A stretch of 64,000 nt of DNA from Flavobacterium profundi (GCF_006491645.1 NZ_VDCZ01000008.1:124001-188000), one strand, 5' to 3'. Shown: positions 1 through 9,366, counted from the stretch's first letter. The notes: a model not told the origin generated them from the sequence alone. Program-made: numbers and translations.

Positions 1-1417
1 TGCTTTGTTTTAAAGTTGTACCTCTTACAATACTGTCATCAATGATAACTAAATTATCTTTGGGTTTAACCACACCGTAAGTAACATCATAAACATGCGC
101 TACTAAATCATCTCTGCTACTGTCTTCTGTAATAAAAGTTCGAAGTTTTGCATCTTTTATAGCTACTTTTTCTGTGCGTAATTTAACCGATAAAATATCT
201 TGTAACTTTTCTTCAGAAAGTTGGTCTTTGTTTTCTAAAATTGACTTGATTTTTCTTTGATTTAAAAAGTCATTCGCAGCTTCAACCATACCGTAAAAAG
301 AAGTTTCTGCAGTGTTCGGTATAAAAGAAAATACGCTATTATCCGTATCATAATCAATGGCTTTTAAAATAGAAGGAAACACTAATTTACCTAGCTCTTT
401 TCGTTCTTTATAGATTTCTGCATCACTTCCTCTTGAAAAATAGATGCGTTCAAAAGAACAGGCTTTTTTAATAAGTGGTTTTCGAACTTCTTCTATAAAT
501 ACATTTCCATTTTTTTTGATAATTATTGCATTTCCTGGTTCCAGCTCTTTTACTTCTTCAAAAGGAACATTGAAAACTGTTTGAATTACGGGTCTTTCTG
601 AAGCTACAACAGCAATTTCATCATCTTTATAGTAATAAGCAGGTCTAATTCCAGCTGGATCTCTTAAAACGAATGAGTCTCCATGTCCGATTAATCCTGC
701 CATGGCGTAACCACCATCCCAATTTCGAGAAGCTCTTTCTAGAATTTTAGGGATATTTAAACGTTCTGCAATAACAACAGAAGCTTCTTTTTTGGAATAG
801 CCTTCGTTCTTGCATTTTTGATATAAATCGGTTACTTCATCATCAAGAAAATGACCTATTTTTTCCATTACGGTAACGGTATCAGCTAATTCCTTTGGAT
901 GTTGGCCTAGATCTACTAAGCTTTGGAACAATTCTTTAACATTGGTTAAATTAAAATTTCCAGCCACAATAAGGTTGCGATGCATCCAATTGTTTTGACG
1001 TAAAAAAGGATGTACGCTTTCAATACTGTTTTTTCCAAACGTTCCATAGCGAACATGTCCTAAAAATAATTCCGCGATATAAGGAATGTTCTTTTTTTGT
1101 AAATCAATATCATTAAGATATTCTGGGTGTTCTGCTAATTCATTACTGATTCTTCCGTTAATTTGTGAAAAAATATCCTGAATTGGTTGAGCATGATTGG
1201 AACGAATTCTACTAATATATCTTTGTCCTGGTTCAATATCCATTTTAATGCTAGCTAAACCAGCACCATCTTGACCACGATTGTGTTGTTTCTCCATTAA
1301 GAGATACATTTTTTGAACACCATAAAAAGAGGAACCATATTTTTCTTTATAGTATTCTAAGGGTTTTAATAGTCTTAATAATGCAATCCCACATTCGTGT
1401 TTAATAGCGTCACTCAT
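1..1417 (-). CDS. purF: Amidophosphoribosyltransferase (PurF), 3' end outside window
   Basis: Catalyses the first committed step of de novo purine synthesis, making 5-phosphoribosylamine from PRPP and glutamine in the cytoplasm. The start ATG is at 1417 on the minus strand and the frame stays open to the window edge, giving 472 codons. The N-terminus reads MSDAIKHECG, so Cys9 would be the N-terminal nucleophile after removal of a short propeptide. The glutaminase motif NRGQDGAGLA follows at about residue 45. Near the window edge the PRPP-binding loop VIIDDSIVRGT is readable (about 14-46). Bacteroidota PurF proteins are about 630 aa, so roughly 160 residues are missing beyond position 1. It lies downstream of a PfkB kinase gene on the same strand but a terminator separates them. 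Confidence 0.95.
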   Translation of the reverse strand, partial: MSDAIKHECGIALLRLLKPLEYYKEKYGSSFYGVQKMYLLMEKQHNRGQDGAGLASIKMDIEPGQRYISRIRSNHAQPIQDIFSQINGRISNELAEHPEYLNDIDLQKKNIPYIAELFLGHVRYGTFGKNSIESVHPFLRQNNWMHRNLIVAGNFNLTNVKELFQSLVDLGQHPKELADTVTVMEKIGHFLDDEVTDLYQKCKNEGYSKKEASVVIAERLNIPKILERASRNWDGGYAMAGLIGHGDSFVLRDPAGIRPAYYYKDDEIAVVASERPVIQTVFNVPFEEVKELEPGNAIIIKKNGNVFIEEVRKPLIKKACSFERIYFSRGSDAEIYKERKELGKLVFPSILKAIDYDTDNSVFSFIPNTAETSFYGMVEAANDFLNQRKIKSILENKDQLSEEKLQDILSVKLRTEKVAIKDAKLRTFITEDSSRDDLVAHVYDVTYGVVKPKDNLVIIDDSIVRGTTLKQS

Positions 1418-1469
1418 AAAGTTGTTGTGTTGTTTGAGTAATTAGTGTTTTTGATGAAAATTTATTATT

Positions 1470-1493
1470 AAAAAAGCCCCGAAAATTCGAGGC
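1470..1493 (-). terminator. Intrinsic terminator after PfkB kinase gene
   Basis: Read on the minus strand, an 18-nt hairpin (1476-1493, stem with one G-U pair, AT-rich loop) is followed by a run of six T (1475-1470). It sits 8 bp past the stop of the kinase gene and upstream of purF. Confidence 0.7.
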
Positions 1494-1501
1494 ATATGAC
1501 T

Positions 1502-2428
1502 TTAATCTAATTCTATTTCAAATTGCGTTAGCGCTTTAAATTGTTGTAAGCGAGCAATTACTTCTTCTTTTTCTAATGTTTCCATTCTTTCTGTTCCAAA
1601 TTTTTCTACACAGAATGATGCTAAATTGGAACCGTAAATAATCGCGTTTTTCATATTGTCGAAAGCAATATTTTCGCTTTGTGCAATATAACCAGCAAAT
1701 CCTCCTGCGAAAGTATCACCAGCACCCGTTGGATCAAATACTTCTTCTAATGGTAAAGCAGGTGCGAAAAACACTTCTTTATTGTGGAACAATAATGCAC
1801 CGTGTTCTCCTTTTTTGATCACCACATATTTTGGTCCCATAGTATGGATTTTTTGAGCCGCTTTTACTAATGAGTATTCACCAGATAACTGACGTGCTTC
1901 TTCATCATTAATAGTAATTACATCGACTCTTTTAATTACATCCAATAATTCAGGTAAAGCACAATCCATCCAAAAGTTCATAGTATCTAAGACTATTAAT
2001 TTTGGTTTAACCTCCATTTGGTCTAATACACTTGATTGTACTAATGGATGTAAATTACCTAATAAAACTACTTCAGAATTTTTATAATTGCTAGGTACTA
2101 CAGGATTAAAATCAGCTAATACATTTAATTCGGTTACCAAGGTATCTCTTGAATTTAAATCGTTATGGTATTTGCCACTCCAAAAGAAAGTTTTACCACC
2201 TTTCACAATTTCTATTCCTTCAATATTGATGCCTTTATTTTCTAATAAATCTAAATGTTCTTTTGGAAAATCTTCTCCTACTACAGAAACTATTGCTGCA
2301 TCTACGTTAAAAAAAGAAGATGATAAACCAATATATGTAGCTGCTCCTCCTAAAATTTTATCTGTTTTTCCAAATGGAGTTTCAATAGCGTCAAATGCTA
2401 CTGTACCCACGATAAGTAATTTATTCAT
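1502..2428 (-). CDS. PfkB-family carbohydrate/nucleoside kinase
   Basis: Predicted cytoplasmic ATP-dependent kinase of the ribokinase/PfkB superfamily, 308 aa, a normal length for the family. The N-terminal glycine-rich substrate region GGAATYIG is at about 27-34. The family signature DPTGAGDTFAGGF is at 232-244, with Asp238 as the expected catalytic base. The exact substrate (ribose, adenosine, another sugar) cannot be read from sequence. It lies upstream of purF in the same direction, and this placement fits a nucleoside or pentose salvage role, but that is inference. A TAnnTTTG promoter element lies 24 bp upstream of the ATG. Confidence 0.85.
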   Translation of the reverse strand: MNKLLIVGTVAFDAIETPFGKTDKILGGAATYIGLSSSFFNVDAAIVSVVGEDFPKEHLDLLENKGINIEGIEIVKGGKTFFWSGKYHNDLNSRDTLVTELNVLADFNPVVPSNYKNSEVVLLGNLHPLVQSSVLDQMEVKPKLIVLDTMNFWMDCALPELLDVIKRVDVITINDEEARQLSGEYSLVKAAQKIHTMGPKYVVIKKGEHGALLFHNKEVFFAPALPLEEVFDPTGAGDTFAGGFAGYIAQSENIAFDNMKNAIIYGSNLASFCVEKFGTERMETLEKEEVIARLQQFKALTQFEIELD

Positions 2429-2451
2429 TATATCCTTTTTGAAATAAGTTG

Positions 2452-2459
2452 CAAAGATA
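2452..2459 (-). promoter_or_regulatory. Candidate -7 element (TATCTTTG) for the PfkB kinase gene
   Basis: Matches the Bacteroidota -7 consensus TAnnTTTG on the minus strand, 24 bp before the start codon. I see no convincing -33 TTTG. Confidence 0.45.
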
Positions 2460-2560
2460 AAACTTTAGTTTAAAACTGTAAAGGTTTTAATAAAGTAAAA
2501 TTGCGAATCTATTTTGATATAATTTTTCTAATTTTATACTATAATTTTATTTGTTAAAAG

Positions 2561-3328
2561 ATGAGAATTGCAATTTTTCAAACAGCGTTAATTTGGCAAC
2601 AGCCTGAAAATAATCGGAACCTTATTGAAAAGTACCTGCATACCTGTAAAGAAACTTTTGATCTTTTAATTTTACCGGAAATGTTCACCACTGGTTTTAC
2701 CATGACTCCTTCGGAAATAGCCGAGTCCATGAATGGAATTACAATACAGTGGCTAAAAAATCTTGCAAGAGAGAAAAAAATAGCTGTAACAGGAAGTTTG
2801 ATTATAAAAGAACAAGAGCAATTCTACAACCGTTTGGTTTTTATTTTTCCAGATGGTACTTTAGAATGGTACGATAAAAGGCATTTATTTTCACTAGCTG
2901 GCGAAGAAAAAGTATATACGAAAGGGAAAGAGAAGCGCATTATTGAATATAAAGATTGGAAAATTTGTCCTTTAATTTGTTATGATTTGCGTTTCCCAGT
3001 TTTTAGTAGAAATGTTGAAGCATATGATTTATTAATTTATGTGGCCAATTGGCCAAAGCCGAGAATTAATGCTTGGAATGCTTTGTTAAAGGCCAGAGCC
3101 ATAGAAAACATGGTGTATACTGTTGGTGTTAATCGCATTGGAACCGATGCGAATGAATTAGAATATACTGGAAGTTCTCAGGTAGTAGACTATTTAGGGA
3201 ATGAAATACTGAATGCTCAAGATAAACAAGGTATCTTTGTTGTTCAAATAGATAAAGAAGACATGTTGGAAACCAGAAAAAAATTGAATTTTTTAAATGA
3301 TAGAGATGTTTTTCAACTTGAGTTTTAA
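2561..3328 (+). CDS. Nitrilase-family amidohydrolase, omega-amidase-like
   Basis: Carbon-nitrogen hydrolase of the Nit2/YafV (omega-amidase) type, 255 aa. These enzymes deamidate alpha-ketoglutaramate or ketosuccinamate made by glutamine transaminases, acting as metabolite repair. The Glu-Lys-Cys triad is visible: Glu40 in LPEMFTTGF, Lys106 in YDKRHLFSLAGE and Cys140 in LICYDLRFPVF. The DKRHLFSLAGE segment is characteristic of the omega-amidase branch. The gene is transcribed divergently from the PfkB kinase. It ends 8 bp from the convergent lipoprotein gene with no visible terminator between. Substrate assignment is by family resemblance. Confidence 0.88.
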   Translation: MRIAIFQTALIWQQPENNRNLIEKYLHTCKETFDLLILPEMFTTGFTMTPSEIAESMNGITIQWLKNLAREKKIAVTGSLIIKEQEQFYNRLVFIFPDGTLEWYDKRHLFSLAGEEKVYTKGKEKRIIEYKDWKICPLICYDLRFPVFSRNVEAYDLLIYVANWPKPRINAWNALLKARAIENMVYTVGVNRIGTDANELEYTGSSQVVDYLGNEILNAQDKQGIFVVQIDKEDMLETRKKLNFLNDRDVFQLEF

Positions 3329-3336
3329 AATATTCT

Positions 3337-4947
3337 TTAGTCACCAATTCTAAATTCTTGTTCTACATCCCAATTGGCCCTTACGTCAATTTTTTTAGAG
3401 TAATAAATTATTTGTTCCGCTTGTTTTTTTTCTAAATAATTTCCGGTATCCCAAATGCCGTTTTTATTATCATCGTAGATAATTCGTAACGTGTAAATTC
3501 TGGGTTCTATAGATTCGAAATAAACGGGTTCATTATTTTCTCTACTTTCTGAAGCGACGACTTCTCCTTTGTCTGTTAAGATTTGAAGAATAAAAGGAAA
3601 GCGGTTTGCATTTTTAACAGTGACATTTAAATTACCATAATCGGATAGTGCTTTAGTAGTAAAAGAAAAGGAAAGAGAGTCGTTTTTGGTATTATAAAAA
3701 TCTTCGACTGCTTCAGGTAGAAAATTCAGAGTATATTTTTGGTTTTCATCTTTTTTAAAATCAAAAACAATTTCTTGTTGATATTCTTGGTATTCAAAAG
3801 TAAAATCTAAAGCAATGGAATCTTTATTCATCAAATTAATTTTACTCTTGTCTATGTTTACTAATGGTGTTTTGGTCTTAACCACGAAAGCATCTCTAAA
3901 ATTAAGATTTCTTTGTGAGGTTTGAATTCCTAAAGAATCCGTTTGTTTTAATTCTTTAATTTTACTTGTAAAAGTCTTTGAGTAATTTCCGTTTTCAATA
4001 GTAAATTGCAGAGAATCTGCTTGTATAGTTGGGATAAATATCTGAATGGAATCTTTTCCTTTTTCGGGATATTTAGTCATTTTCAAGGGGATAGTTTCAC
4101 TTCCATTGGTTGCAGTAATGGTTGTTTTTTCAGGATTTCCTTGAAAACCCATATAAAATTTGTTGTTAGATTGTTGAATTGGCTTTTCGGCTTTAAAAAT
4201 GGTCTTTTCTTTAAAAAGCTCTAATTCATAAACGGTATCGTTAGGTAAAGATATAGTTTGTTCCAAGAAAGCAATTTTGTCTGATTTAGGATCAAACTTG
4301 TAATTGTTATTGTTGTCTTTCAGCGCAATGATTTTATAAGCACCAGCTTTTATATTTTCGAAAGCAAAGAACTTTAAACTATCTAAGGTGTTCGTTACAT
4401 AAAGAGGTGTTTCGTTAAAAATAGTTGAGTCTTTAAAAGTAGTAGCGTCATATAATTGTATGGATACAAAATTATCGGGCTTTTCTTCGTATGCATCTTT
4501 TATTTTACCAACCAAAGTTAAGGAGTCAATATAACTACCTGTTGAAAAAACATACTTAAATTGAGAATAAGGATTACCTTCATTATTGTCTGTTATACTT
4601 TGTCCAAAATTAAAACTGTAGGTTGTGTTTGGCTTTAGTGTATCTAAGATTTTTATAGAAATGAACTTGCTTGCACTTCCTTGAGGAACAATTATGGGTT
4701 GGGTTTTAAAAGGTGGAGAAATAATTAATTGTTTGTTGATGTTTTTTACTTTAATAAGTTCGTCAAAAACAATTCGTATCTCATTACCTTTAAAATTAGT
4801 ACTGAAGTTTTCTGGGCTACTTGAAATTATTTTTGGTGCAATAGTGTCTTTTGAACCACCTGTAATAATACCTCGTTTTGCGCAACTACTTGTAAGTACT
4901 AAAAGCGATAAAATAACTCCAAATGTTATGATATATATATTTTTCAT
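3337..4947 (-). CDS. Ig-like (SbsA/Big_5-type) domain lipoprotein
   Basis: A 536-aa cell-envelope lipoprotein. The signal sequence MKNIYIITFGVILSLLVLTS ends in a lipobox with Cys22 (LTSSC), so it should be lipidated. The mature start, with TGGSKDTIAPKIISSSPENFST, followed by an IRIVFDELI strand at about 55-65, is typical of the N-terminal SbsA Ig-like domain found in many Flavobacteriia lipoproteins. The C-terminal part (DDNKNGIWDTGNY, about 490-505) looks like a second beta-sandwich. No catalytic motif is visible and its role is unknown; it is widely conserved in the class. It may share a transcript with the upstream comF gene, 69 bp away. Confidence 0.75.
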   Translation of the reverse strand: MKNIYIITFGVILSLLVLTSSCAKRGIITGGSKDTIAPKIISSSPENFSTNFKGNEIRIVFDELIKVKNINKQLIISPPFKTQPIIVPQGSASKFISIKILDTLKPNTTYSFNFGQSITDNNEGNPYSQFKYVFSTGSYIDSLTLVGKIKDAYEEKPDNFVSIQLYDATTFKDSTIFNETPLYVTNTLDSLKFFAFENIKAGAYKIIALKDNNNNYKFDPKSDKIAFLEQTISLPNDTVYELELFKEKTIFKAEKPIQQSNNKFYMGFQGNPEKTTITATNGSETIPLKMTKYPEKGKDSIQIFIPTIQADSLQFTIENGNYSKTFTSKIKELKQTDSLGIQTSQRNLNFRDAFVVKTKTPLVNIDKSKINLMNKDSIALDFTFEYQEYQQEIVFDFKKDENQKYTLNFLPEAVEDFYNTKNDSLSFSFTTKALSDYGNLNVTVKNANRFPFILQILTDKGEVVASESRENNEPVYFESIEPRIYTLRIIYDDNKNGIWDTGNYLEKKQAEQIIYYSKKIDVRANWDVEQEFRIGD

Positions 4948-5016
4948 GCCTTCTTTTAACTAAACGCTTACAAAATAACAACTATATTTAGTGTAAACAT
5001 AATTTTTTGTTTTTTT

Positions 5017-5700
5017 TTATGACTGTGTATAAGCTAAGGTAATGACACTCACTTTTGCGTTAGGGATTTTTAATAATGCTTTGGTACAGGCTTCGATAGT
5101 AGCTCCAGTTGTAATTACATCATCTATTAATAGAAAATGTTTTCCATTGGATTCAGTGCTATTTCGTACTTCGAATAAATTTTTACTATTCGTTTGTCGT
5201 TCAATTTTATTCTTTTTGGTTTGTGTTTTTGAATATTCGTTTCTGAATAAAAGAGCGTTGTTGTAAGGAATGCTTAATTCATTAGATAAACTGATGCAAA
5301 AAGTCTCAACCTGATTGTAGTTTCTTTCTTTTAAGCGTTTGGGATGAAGTGGAACTGGAATTATTTCATCGATTTGATATTTTTCTTTTAAATGCTGTAA
5401 TGACGGAGCATAATTTAATCCTAAAAAAGTGCCAATTTCTTGTTTGCCTTTATATTTTAATTGATGAATGAGATTTTGGACAATACCTTCTTTATGAAAA
5501 TAGAGCATGGAATAGGCAAATTCTAAATCGACTATGCCATAAAATTTATTCAAGGTATCATTTTGTTCTAATAGATGATGGTGTGTATAAGGTAAATGAT
5601 GAATACAGGAACTACAAATTATTTTTTCATTGTTTAACAAAAGTTCGTTACAACCATAACAAAGTGAGGGAAATAATAATTTTAACAGATTTTTATGCAT
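5017..5700 (-). CDS. comF: ComF-family phosphoribosyltransferase-like protein
   Basis: 227-aa protein of the ComF/GntX family, linked in other bacteria to DNA uptake and carbon use. The N-terminus has a zinc-ribbon pair, Cys14-x2-Cys17 and Cys29-x2-Cys32. The C-terminus carries the phosphoribosyltransferase PRPP loop LLIDDVITTGAT at 190-201, with the preceding IPVPLHPKRLKERNYNQ block at about 114-130 that is diagnostic of the family. A direct enzymatic reaction has not generally been established for ComF. It is divergent from the coiled-coil gene at 5763 and upstream of the Ig-like lipoprotein. Confidence 0.9.
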   Translation of the reverse strand: MHKNLLKLLFPSLCYGCNELLLNNEKIICSSCIHHLPYTHHHLLEQNDTLNKFYGIVDLEFAYSMLYFHKEGIVQNLIHQLKYKGKQEIGTFLGLNYAPSLQHLKEKYQIDEIIPVPLHPKRLKERNYNQVETFCISLSNELSIPYNNALLFRNEYSKTQTKKNKIERQTNSKNLFEVRNSTESNGKHFLLIDDVITTGATIEACTKALLKIPNAKVSVITLAYTQS

Positions 5701-5762
5701 TACACCGATAATAAAATTAGAGAGAATTAAAATTCAGTTAATTTAATCAAAAATAGAACTTA

Positions 5763-6596
5763 ATGGCATTCAAAAAAAGGACAATTATTAAAATTTCATT
5801 AACTGTTTTAACCTTTTTGGTGTTATTATTAGTTTTTGGATATTATAACCTTTGTGCTAAATACGATCTTTTAGTGGATCAGTCAACAATAGAAAGTAAA
5901 CTACTTCAAAATCAGTTTGATGAAATTCTTAAAAAATACGATTCTCTTAATTTAGTGATTGAAAAGAATGAAGTGGCTGAGGTTGAAAAAGTAGTGGTAG
6001 CTGCTCAAGAAAATAAAAAATTTTTTCTGTCCACTTCTTGGAATATTAATCATGAAAATAAATCCTTAGAAAATAAAATAAATCTTTTAAAATCTAAGAT
6101 TAATGAGGATTCTGACGAAATAATTAAAATCAATACGATACTTACGCAAAATAAGAAAGAATTAGCACAATTAGTTTCTCATAAAAAGAATGAATATATA
6201 GGGCGACATGAAAATTTAAATGCCATAAATTTAAATGCTAGAGGCGTGAAAATTTTATCGGATTTGTATTCTAAAAATAGAGAGGGTAAAATTCAACAAA
6301 TTAGAGTTTGTTTTACATTAGAAGGAAATGAATTTGTAAGAAATGGGAATAAACAATTGTATGTACAAGTTGTGAATCCTAAAAATCAAATCATATCTGT
6401 TAAAGACACCCATTTAGAAGCCAATAATTTGAAACTAACCTACAGTGCGAAAACGGAGGCAATGTATTCCAAGAAAGACTTAGATGTTTGTACGTATGTA
6501 GATTTAGAAGCAGACAAAACCATAAAAGGAAAATATATTATTAATGTTTACAATTCTTTTTGTAAAATTGGTAGTACTATTTTCGAATATGAATAA
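5763..6596 (+). CDS. Single-pass membrane protein with coiled coil, unknown function
   Basis: I do not recognise a named family. The 277-aa protein starts with a basic stretch (MAFKKRTIIK), then one hydrophobic helix at about 11-28. A charged, probably coiled-coil region follows (about 36-150, rich in Lys, Glu, Leu and Asn with heptad-like spacing). The final 110 residues look like a small beta-rich domain (VRVCFTLEGN-like strands) containing three Cys. This suggests an anchored protein with a helical stalk and a periplasmic head. It lies between comF (divergent) and glyQS (same strand, 60 bp downstream). glyQS has its own candidate promoter, so they need not be an operon. Confidence 0.6.
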   Translation: MAFKKRTIIKISLTVLTFLVLLLVFGYYNLCAKYDLLVDQSTIESKLLQNQFDEILKKYDSLNLVIEKNEVAEVEKVVVAAQENKKFFLSTSWNINHENKSLENKINLLKSKINEDSDEIIKINTILTQNKKELAQLVSHKKNEYIGRHENLNAINLNARGVKILSDLYSKNREGKIQQIRVCFTLEGNEFVRNGNKQLYVQVVNPKNQIISVKDTHLEANNLKLTYSAKTEAMYSKKDLDVCTYVDLEADKTIKGKYIINVYNSFCKIGSTIFEYE

Positions 6597-6644
6597 TACT
6601 CAAATTATTCACAAAAAATCTTTTCTTTATTTAAAACCTATTTT

Positions 6645-6652
6645 TACTTTTG
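6645..6652 (+). promoter_or_regulatory. Candidate -7 element (TACTTTTG) for glyQS, implying a very short or absent leader
   Basis: Exact TAnnTTTG match ending 4 bp before the glyQS ATG. A TTTC at 6622-6625 is 19 bp upstream, one base from the -33 TTTG. If used, transcription would start at or next to the ATG. Confidence 0.5.
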
Positions 6653-6656
6653 CAAC

Positions 6657-8201
6657 ATGGCAAAACAAGATGATTTATTTAAAAATGTAATTTCGCATGC
6701 AAAAGAGTACGGATTTATTTTTCCGTCAAGCGAAATTTACGACGGACTAAGTGCAGTATATGACTATGCACAAAACGGTGTTGAGTTAAAGAAAAATATA
6801 CGCGAATATTGGTGGAAAGCCATGGTGCAAATGCATGAAAATATTGTAGGAATTGATGCTGCTATTTTTATGCACCCAACCACTTGGAAAGCTTCAGGTC
6901 ACGTAGACGCTTTCAGTGATCCATTAATCGATAATAAAGATTCCAAAAAAAGATATCGTGCTGATGTTTTGATTGAAGATTATGCTGAAAAAATCAATAT
7001 CAAAGCACAAAAAGAAATAGAAAAGGCTAAAGTACGTTTTGGTGATGCTTTTAACGAAGCAGAATTCGTAAGTACAAATGAACGTGTTAAAGGATATTTA
7101 GATCAAAAAAATGCCATTTTACAGCGAATGGCACGTTCTTTAGAAAGTGATAACTTGGCTGATGTAAAAGCGTTGATTGAAGAATTAGGAATTGCTTGTC
7201 CGGAATCGGGTTCAAAAAACTGGACCGAAGTAAGGCAGTTCAACTTAATGTTTGCAACAAAATTAGGAGCATCTGCTGATACAGCAATGGACTTATACTT
7301 GCGTCCAGAAACCGCTCAAGGTATTTTTGTAAACTTTTTAAACGTTCAGAAAACAGGACGCATGAAAATACCTTTTGGAATTGCGCAAACAGGAAAAGCA
7401 TTTCGTAATGAAATTGTAGCAAGACAATTTATTTTTAGAATGCGTGAGTTTGAACAAATGGAAATGCAGTTTTTTGTAAAACCAGGTGAAGAAATGCAAT
7501 GGTACGAGTATTGGAAACAAACCCGTTTGGCATGGCATCAATCTTTAGGTTTAGGTGCAGAAAATTATCGTTTTCACGATCATGAAAAATTAGCGCATTA
7601 TGCGAATGCTGCTGCAGATATTGAATTCAACTTTCCATTTGGTTTTAAAGAATTAGAAGGAATTCATTCCAGAACTGATTTTGATTTGAAAGCACATGAA
7701 GAATATTCAGGTAAAAAATTACAATTCTTCGATAATGAAACGAACTCTAGCTATGTGCCATATGTTGTGGAAACTTCTGTTGGTTTAGACCGTATGTTTT
7801 TAGCAGTTTTTTCAAAAGCATTGCAAGAAGAGACTTTAGAAGACGGTTCGACAAGAACAGTGTTGCGTTTGCCTTCTGTTTTAGCACCCACTAAAGCGGC
7901 AGTTTTACCATTGGTTAAAAAAGATGGGTTACCAGAAATCGCTCGAGAAATCATTGAAGATTTAAAATGGGATTTCAATGTAGCCTACGATGAAAAAGAT
8001 GCTGTTGGAAGAAGATACAGAAGACAAGATGCGTTAGGAACACCATTTTGTATTACTGTGGATCATCAAACCTTAGAAGACAAAACTGTAACCATTCGTC
8101 ATCGAGATTCTATGGAGCAACAACGTGTTACTATTTCTGAATTAAGAGGAATTATCTACAACGAAGTTTCGATGAGAAATTGGTTGATGAAAATGAAATA
8201 A
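6657..8201 (+). CDS. glyQS: Glycine--tRNA ligase, homodimeric type
   Basis: Class II aminoacyl-tRNA synthetase charging tRNA-Gly, 514 aa, the size of the alpha2 (archaeal/eukaryotic-like) enzyme rather than the alpha2beta2 type. The N-terminal FIFPSSEIYDGLSAVYDYA block is at about 20-38. The class II motif 2 region FRNEIVARQFIFRMREFEQM is at about 249-268, and the motif 3 segment ETSVGLDRMFLAVF lies near 377-390. The C-terminal anticodon-binding domain holds DEKDAVGRRYRRQDALGTPF. The chosen ATG gives the normal N-terminus of the family. A bidirectional terminator follows. Confidence 0.97.
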   Translation: MAKQDDLFKNVISHAKEYGFIFPSSEIYDGLSAVYDYAQNGVELKKNIREYWWKAMVQMHENIVGIDAAIFMHPTTWKASGHVDAFSDPLIDNKDSKKRYRADVLIEDYAEKINIKAQKEIEKAKVRFGDAFNEAEFVSTNERVKGYLDQKNAILQRMARSLESDNLADVKALIEELGIACPESGSKNWTEVRQFNLMFATKLGASADTAMDLYLRPETAQGIFVNFLNVQKTGRMKIPFGIAQTGKAFRNEIVARQFIFRMREFEQMEMQFFVKPGEEMQWYEYWKQTRLAWHQSLGLGAENYRFHDHEKLAHYANAAADIEFNFPFGFKELEGIHSRTDFDLKAHEEYSGKKLQFFDNETNSSYVPYVVETSVGLDRMFLAVFSKALQEETLEDGSTRTVLRLPSVLAPTKAAVLPLVKKDGLPEIAREIIEDLKWDFNVAYDEKDAVGRRYRRQDALGTPFCITVDHQTLEDKTVTIRHRDSMEQQRVTISELRGIIYNEVSMRNWLMKMK

Positions 8202-8222
8202 GTATAGTGTTACACTAAAAAT

Positions 8223-8252
8223 AAAATCCCAAATGAAACCATTTGGGATTTT
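8223..8252. terminator. Bidirectional terminator between glyQS and thiL
   Basis: Perfect 13-bp stem (8223-8235 with 8240-8252) around a 4-nt loop, with A/T tracts on both sides, between two converging genes. Confidence 0.8.
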
Positions 8253-8306
8253 TTATTGTCTTATCAAACGGAGTCTAAATCTTTTTCTGAACTCTGAATC
8301 TAACTT

Positions 8307-9353
8307 CTAATTTTCAAGTGCATTCCAACCTCTAGCTTTTAAAGGGATTTTAGTATCGGCTCTTGTAATCAAATGGACGCCTTCTTTTTCTTCTACCATG
8401 TGTCCAATTACTGAAAAATTGGGATTGGCTTTAATTTTATCAAAATCTTCCATTTTAATTGTAAATAACAATTCATAATCTTCTCCACCGCTTAAAGCAA
8501 TAGTGGTAATGTCAAGATTGAATTCTTCACAAACAGAAATTAATTGAGGGTCAGCTGGGATTTTTTCTTCATAAAGATTACAACCCACTTTGCTCTGTTT
8601 ACACAAATGAAGTATTTCTGAGGATAAACCATCTGAAATGTCAATCATAGAGGTAGGTTTTACGTCTAATTGAGCTAACAATTCTTTAATATCCGCTCTA
8701 GCTTCAGGTTTTAATTGTCTTTCAATTAAATACGAATATTGTTCTAAATCGGGTTGGTTATTAGGATTCACTTGAAAAACTTGTTTTTCGCGTTCTAAAA
8801 CCTGTAAACCCATATAAGCAGCACCTATATCTCCAGTTACCACTAATAAATTGGTTGGTTTTGCCCCATTTCTATAAGCAACTTCGTCTAAGTCTACTTC
8901 TCCTATGGCTGTAATGCTAATAATTAATCCTTTTTGAGATGAAGTGGTATCGCCTCCAATAATATCTACATTGTAAACCTTAGCGGCTAATTTTATTCCT
9001 TCATATAATTCTTCAATGGCTTCTAAAGGAAAACGGTTAGACATGGCTAAAGATACCGTGATTTGTGTAGGTTTCGCATTCATAGCACAGATGTCTGAAA
9101 GGTTGGCTACTACTGCTTTATAGCCTAAGTGTTTTAAAGGCATATAGGCTAAATCAAAATGAACTCCTTCAATTAATAAATCGGTAGAAACCACTACTTT
9201 TTTATTTTCAAAATTGAGTACTGCTGCATCGTCTCCAATACTTTTAATGGTAGATTCGTGATTGATGGTAATATTTTTGGTCAAATAATCAATTAAACCA
9301 AATTCTCCTAATTCAGCTAAACTGGTTCTTTTTTGGTTTTTGTCTTCTAACAT
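8307..9353 (-). CDS. thiL: Thiamine-monophosphate kinase
   Basis: ThiL phosphorylates thiamine monophosphate to the active cofactor thiamine diphosphate. The protein is 348 aa, the usual length. Visible landmarks are SIGDDAAVL near residue 38 (metal/ATP-binding acidic motif of the PurM/ThiL superfamily), IIGGDTTSS near 135, TGDIGAAYMG near 172 and MIDISDGLSSEI near 236. ALSGGEDYELLF is close to residue 288. It is transcribed toward glyQS and shares its terminator. recX lies upstream on the same strand, but the 83-bp gap holds a candidate promoter, so thiL is probably transcribed separately. Confidence 0.95.
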   Translation of the reverse strand: MLEDKNQKRTSLAELGEFGLIDYLTKNITINHESTIKSIGDDAAVLNFENKKVVVSTDLLIEGVHFDLAYMPLKHLGYKAVVANLSDICAMNAKPTQITVSLAMSNRFPLEAIEELYEGIKLAAKVYNVDIIGGDTTSSQKGLIISITAIGEVDLDEVAYRNGAKPTNLLVVTGDIGAAYMGLQVLEREKQVFQVNPNNQPDLEQYSYLIERQLKPEARADIKELLAQLDVKPTSMIDISDGLSSEILHLCKQSKVGCNLYEEKIPADPQLISVCEEFNLDITTIALSGGEDYELLFTIKMEDFDKIKANPNFSVIGHMVEEKEGVHLITRADTKIPLKARGWNALEN

Positions 9354-9366
9354 GTGATTTTTTTTG

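Noticed and set aside
2088..2447. 119-aa plus-strand frame antisense to the PfkB kinase
   Set aside because: It lies wholly opposite a gene with clear family motifs and has no recognisable domain; typical shadow frame.
4948..5016. Terminator in the T-rich gap between comF and the lipoprotein gene
   Set aside because: The T run (around 5005-5018) has no stable stem beside it.
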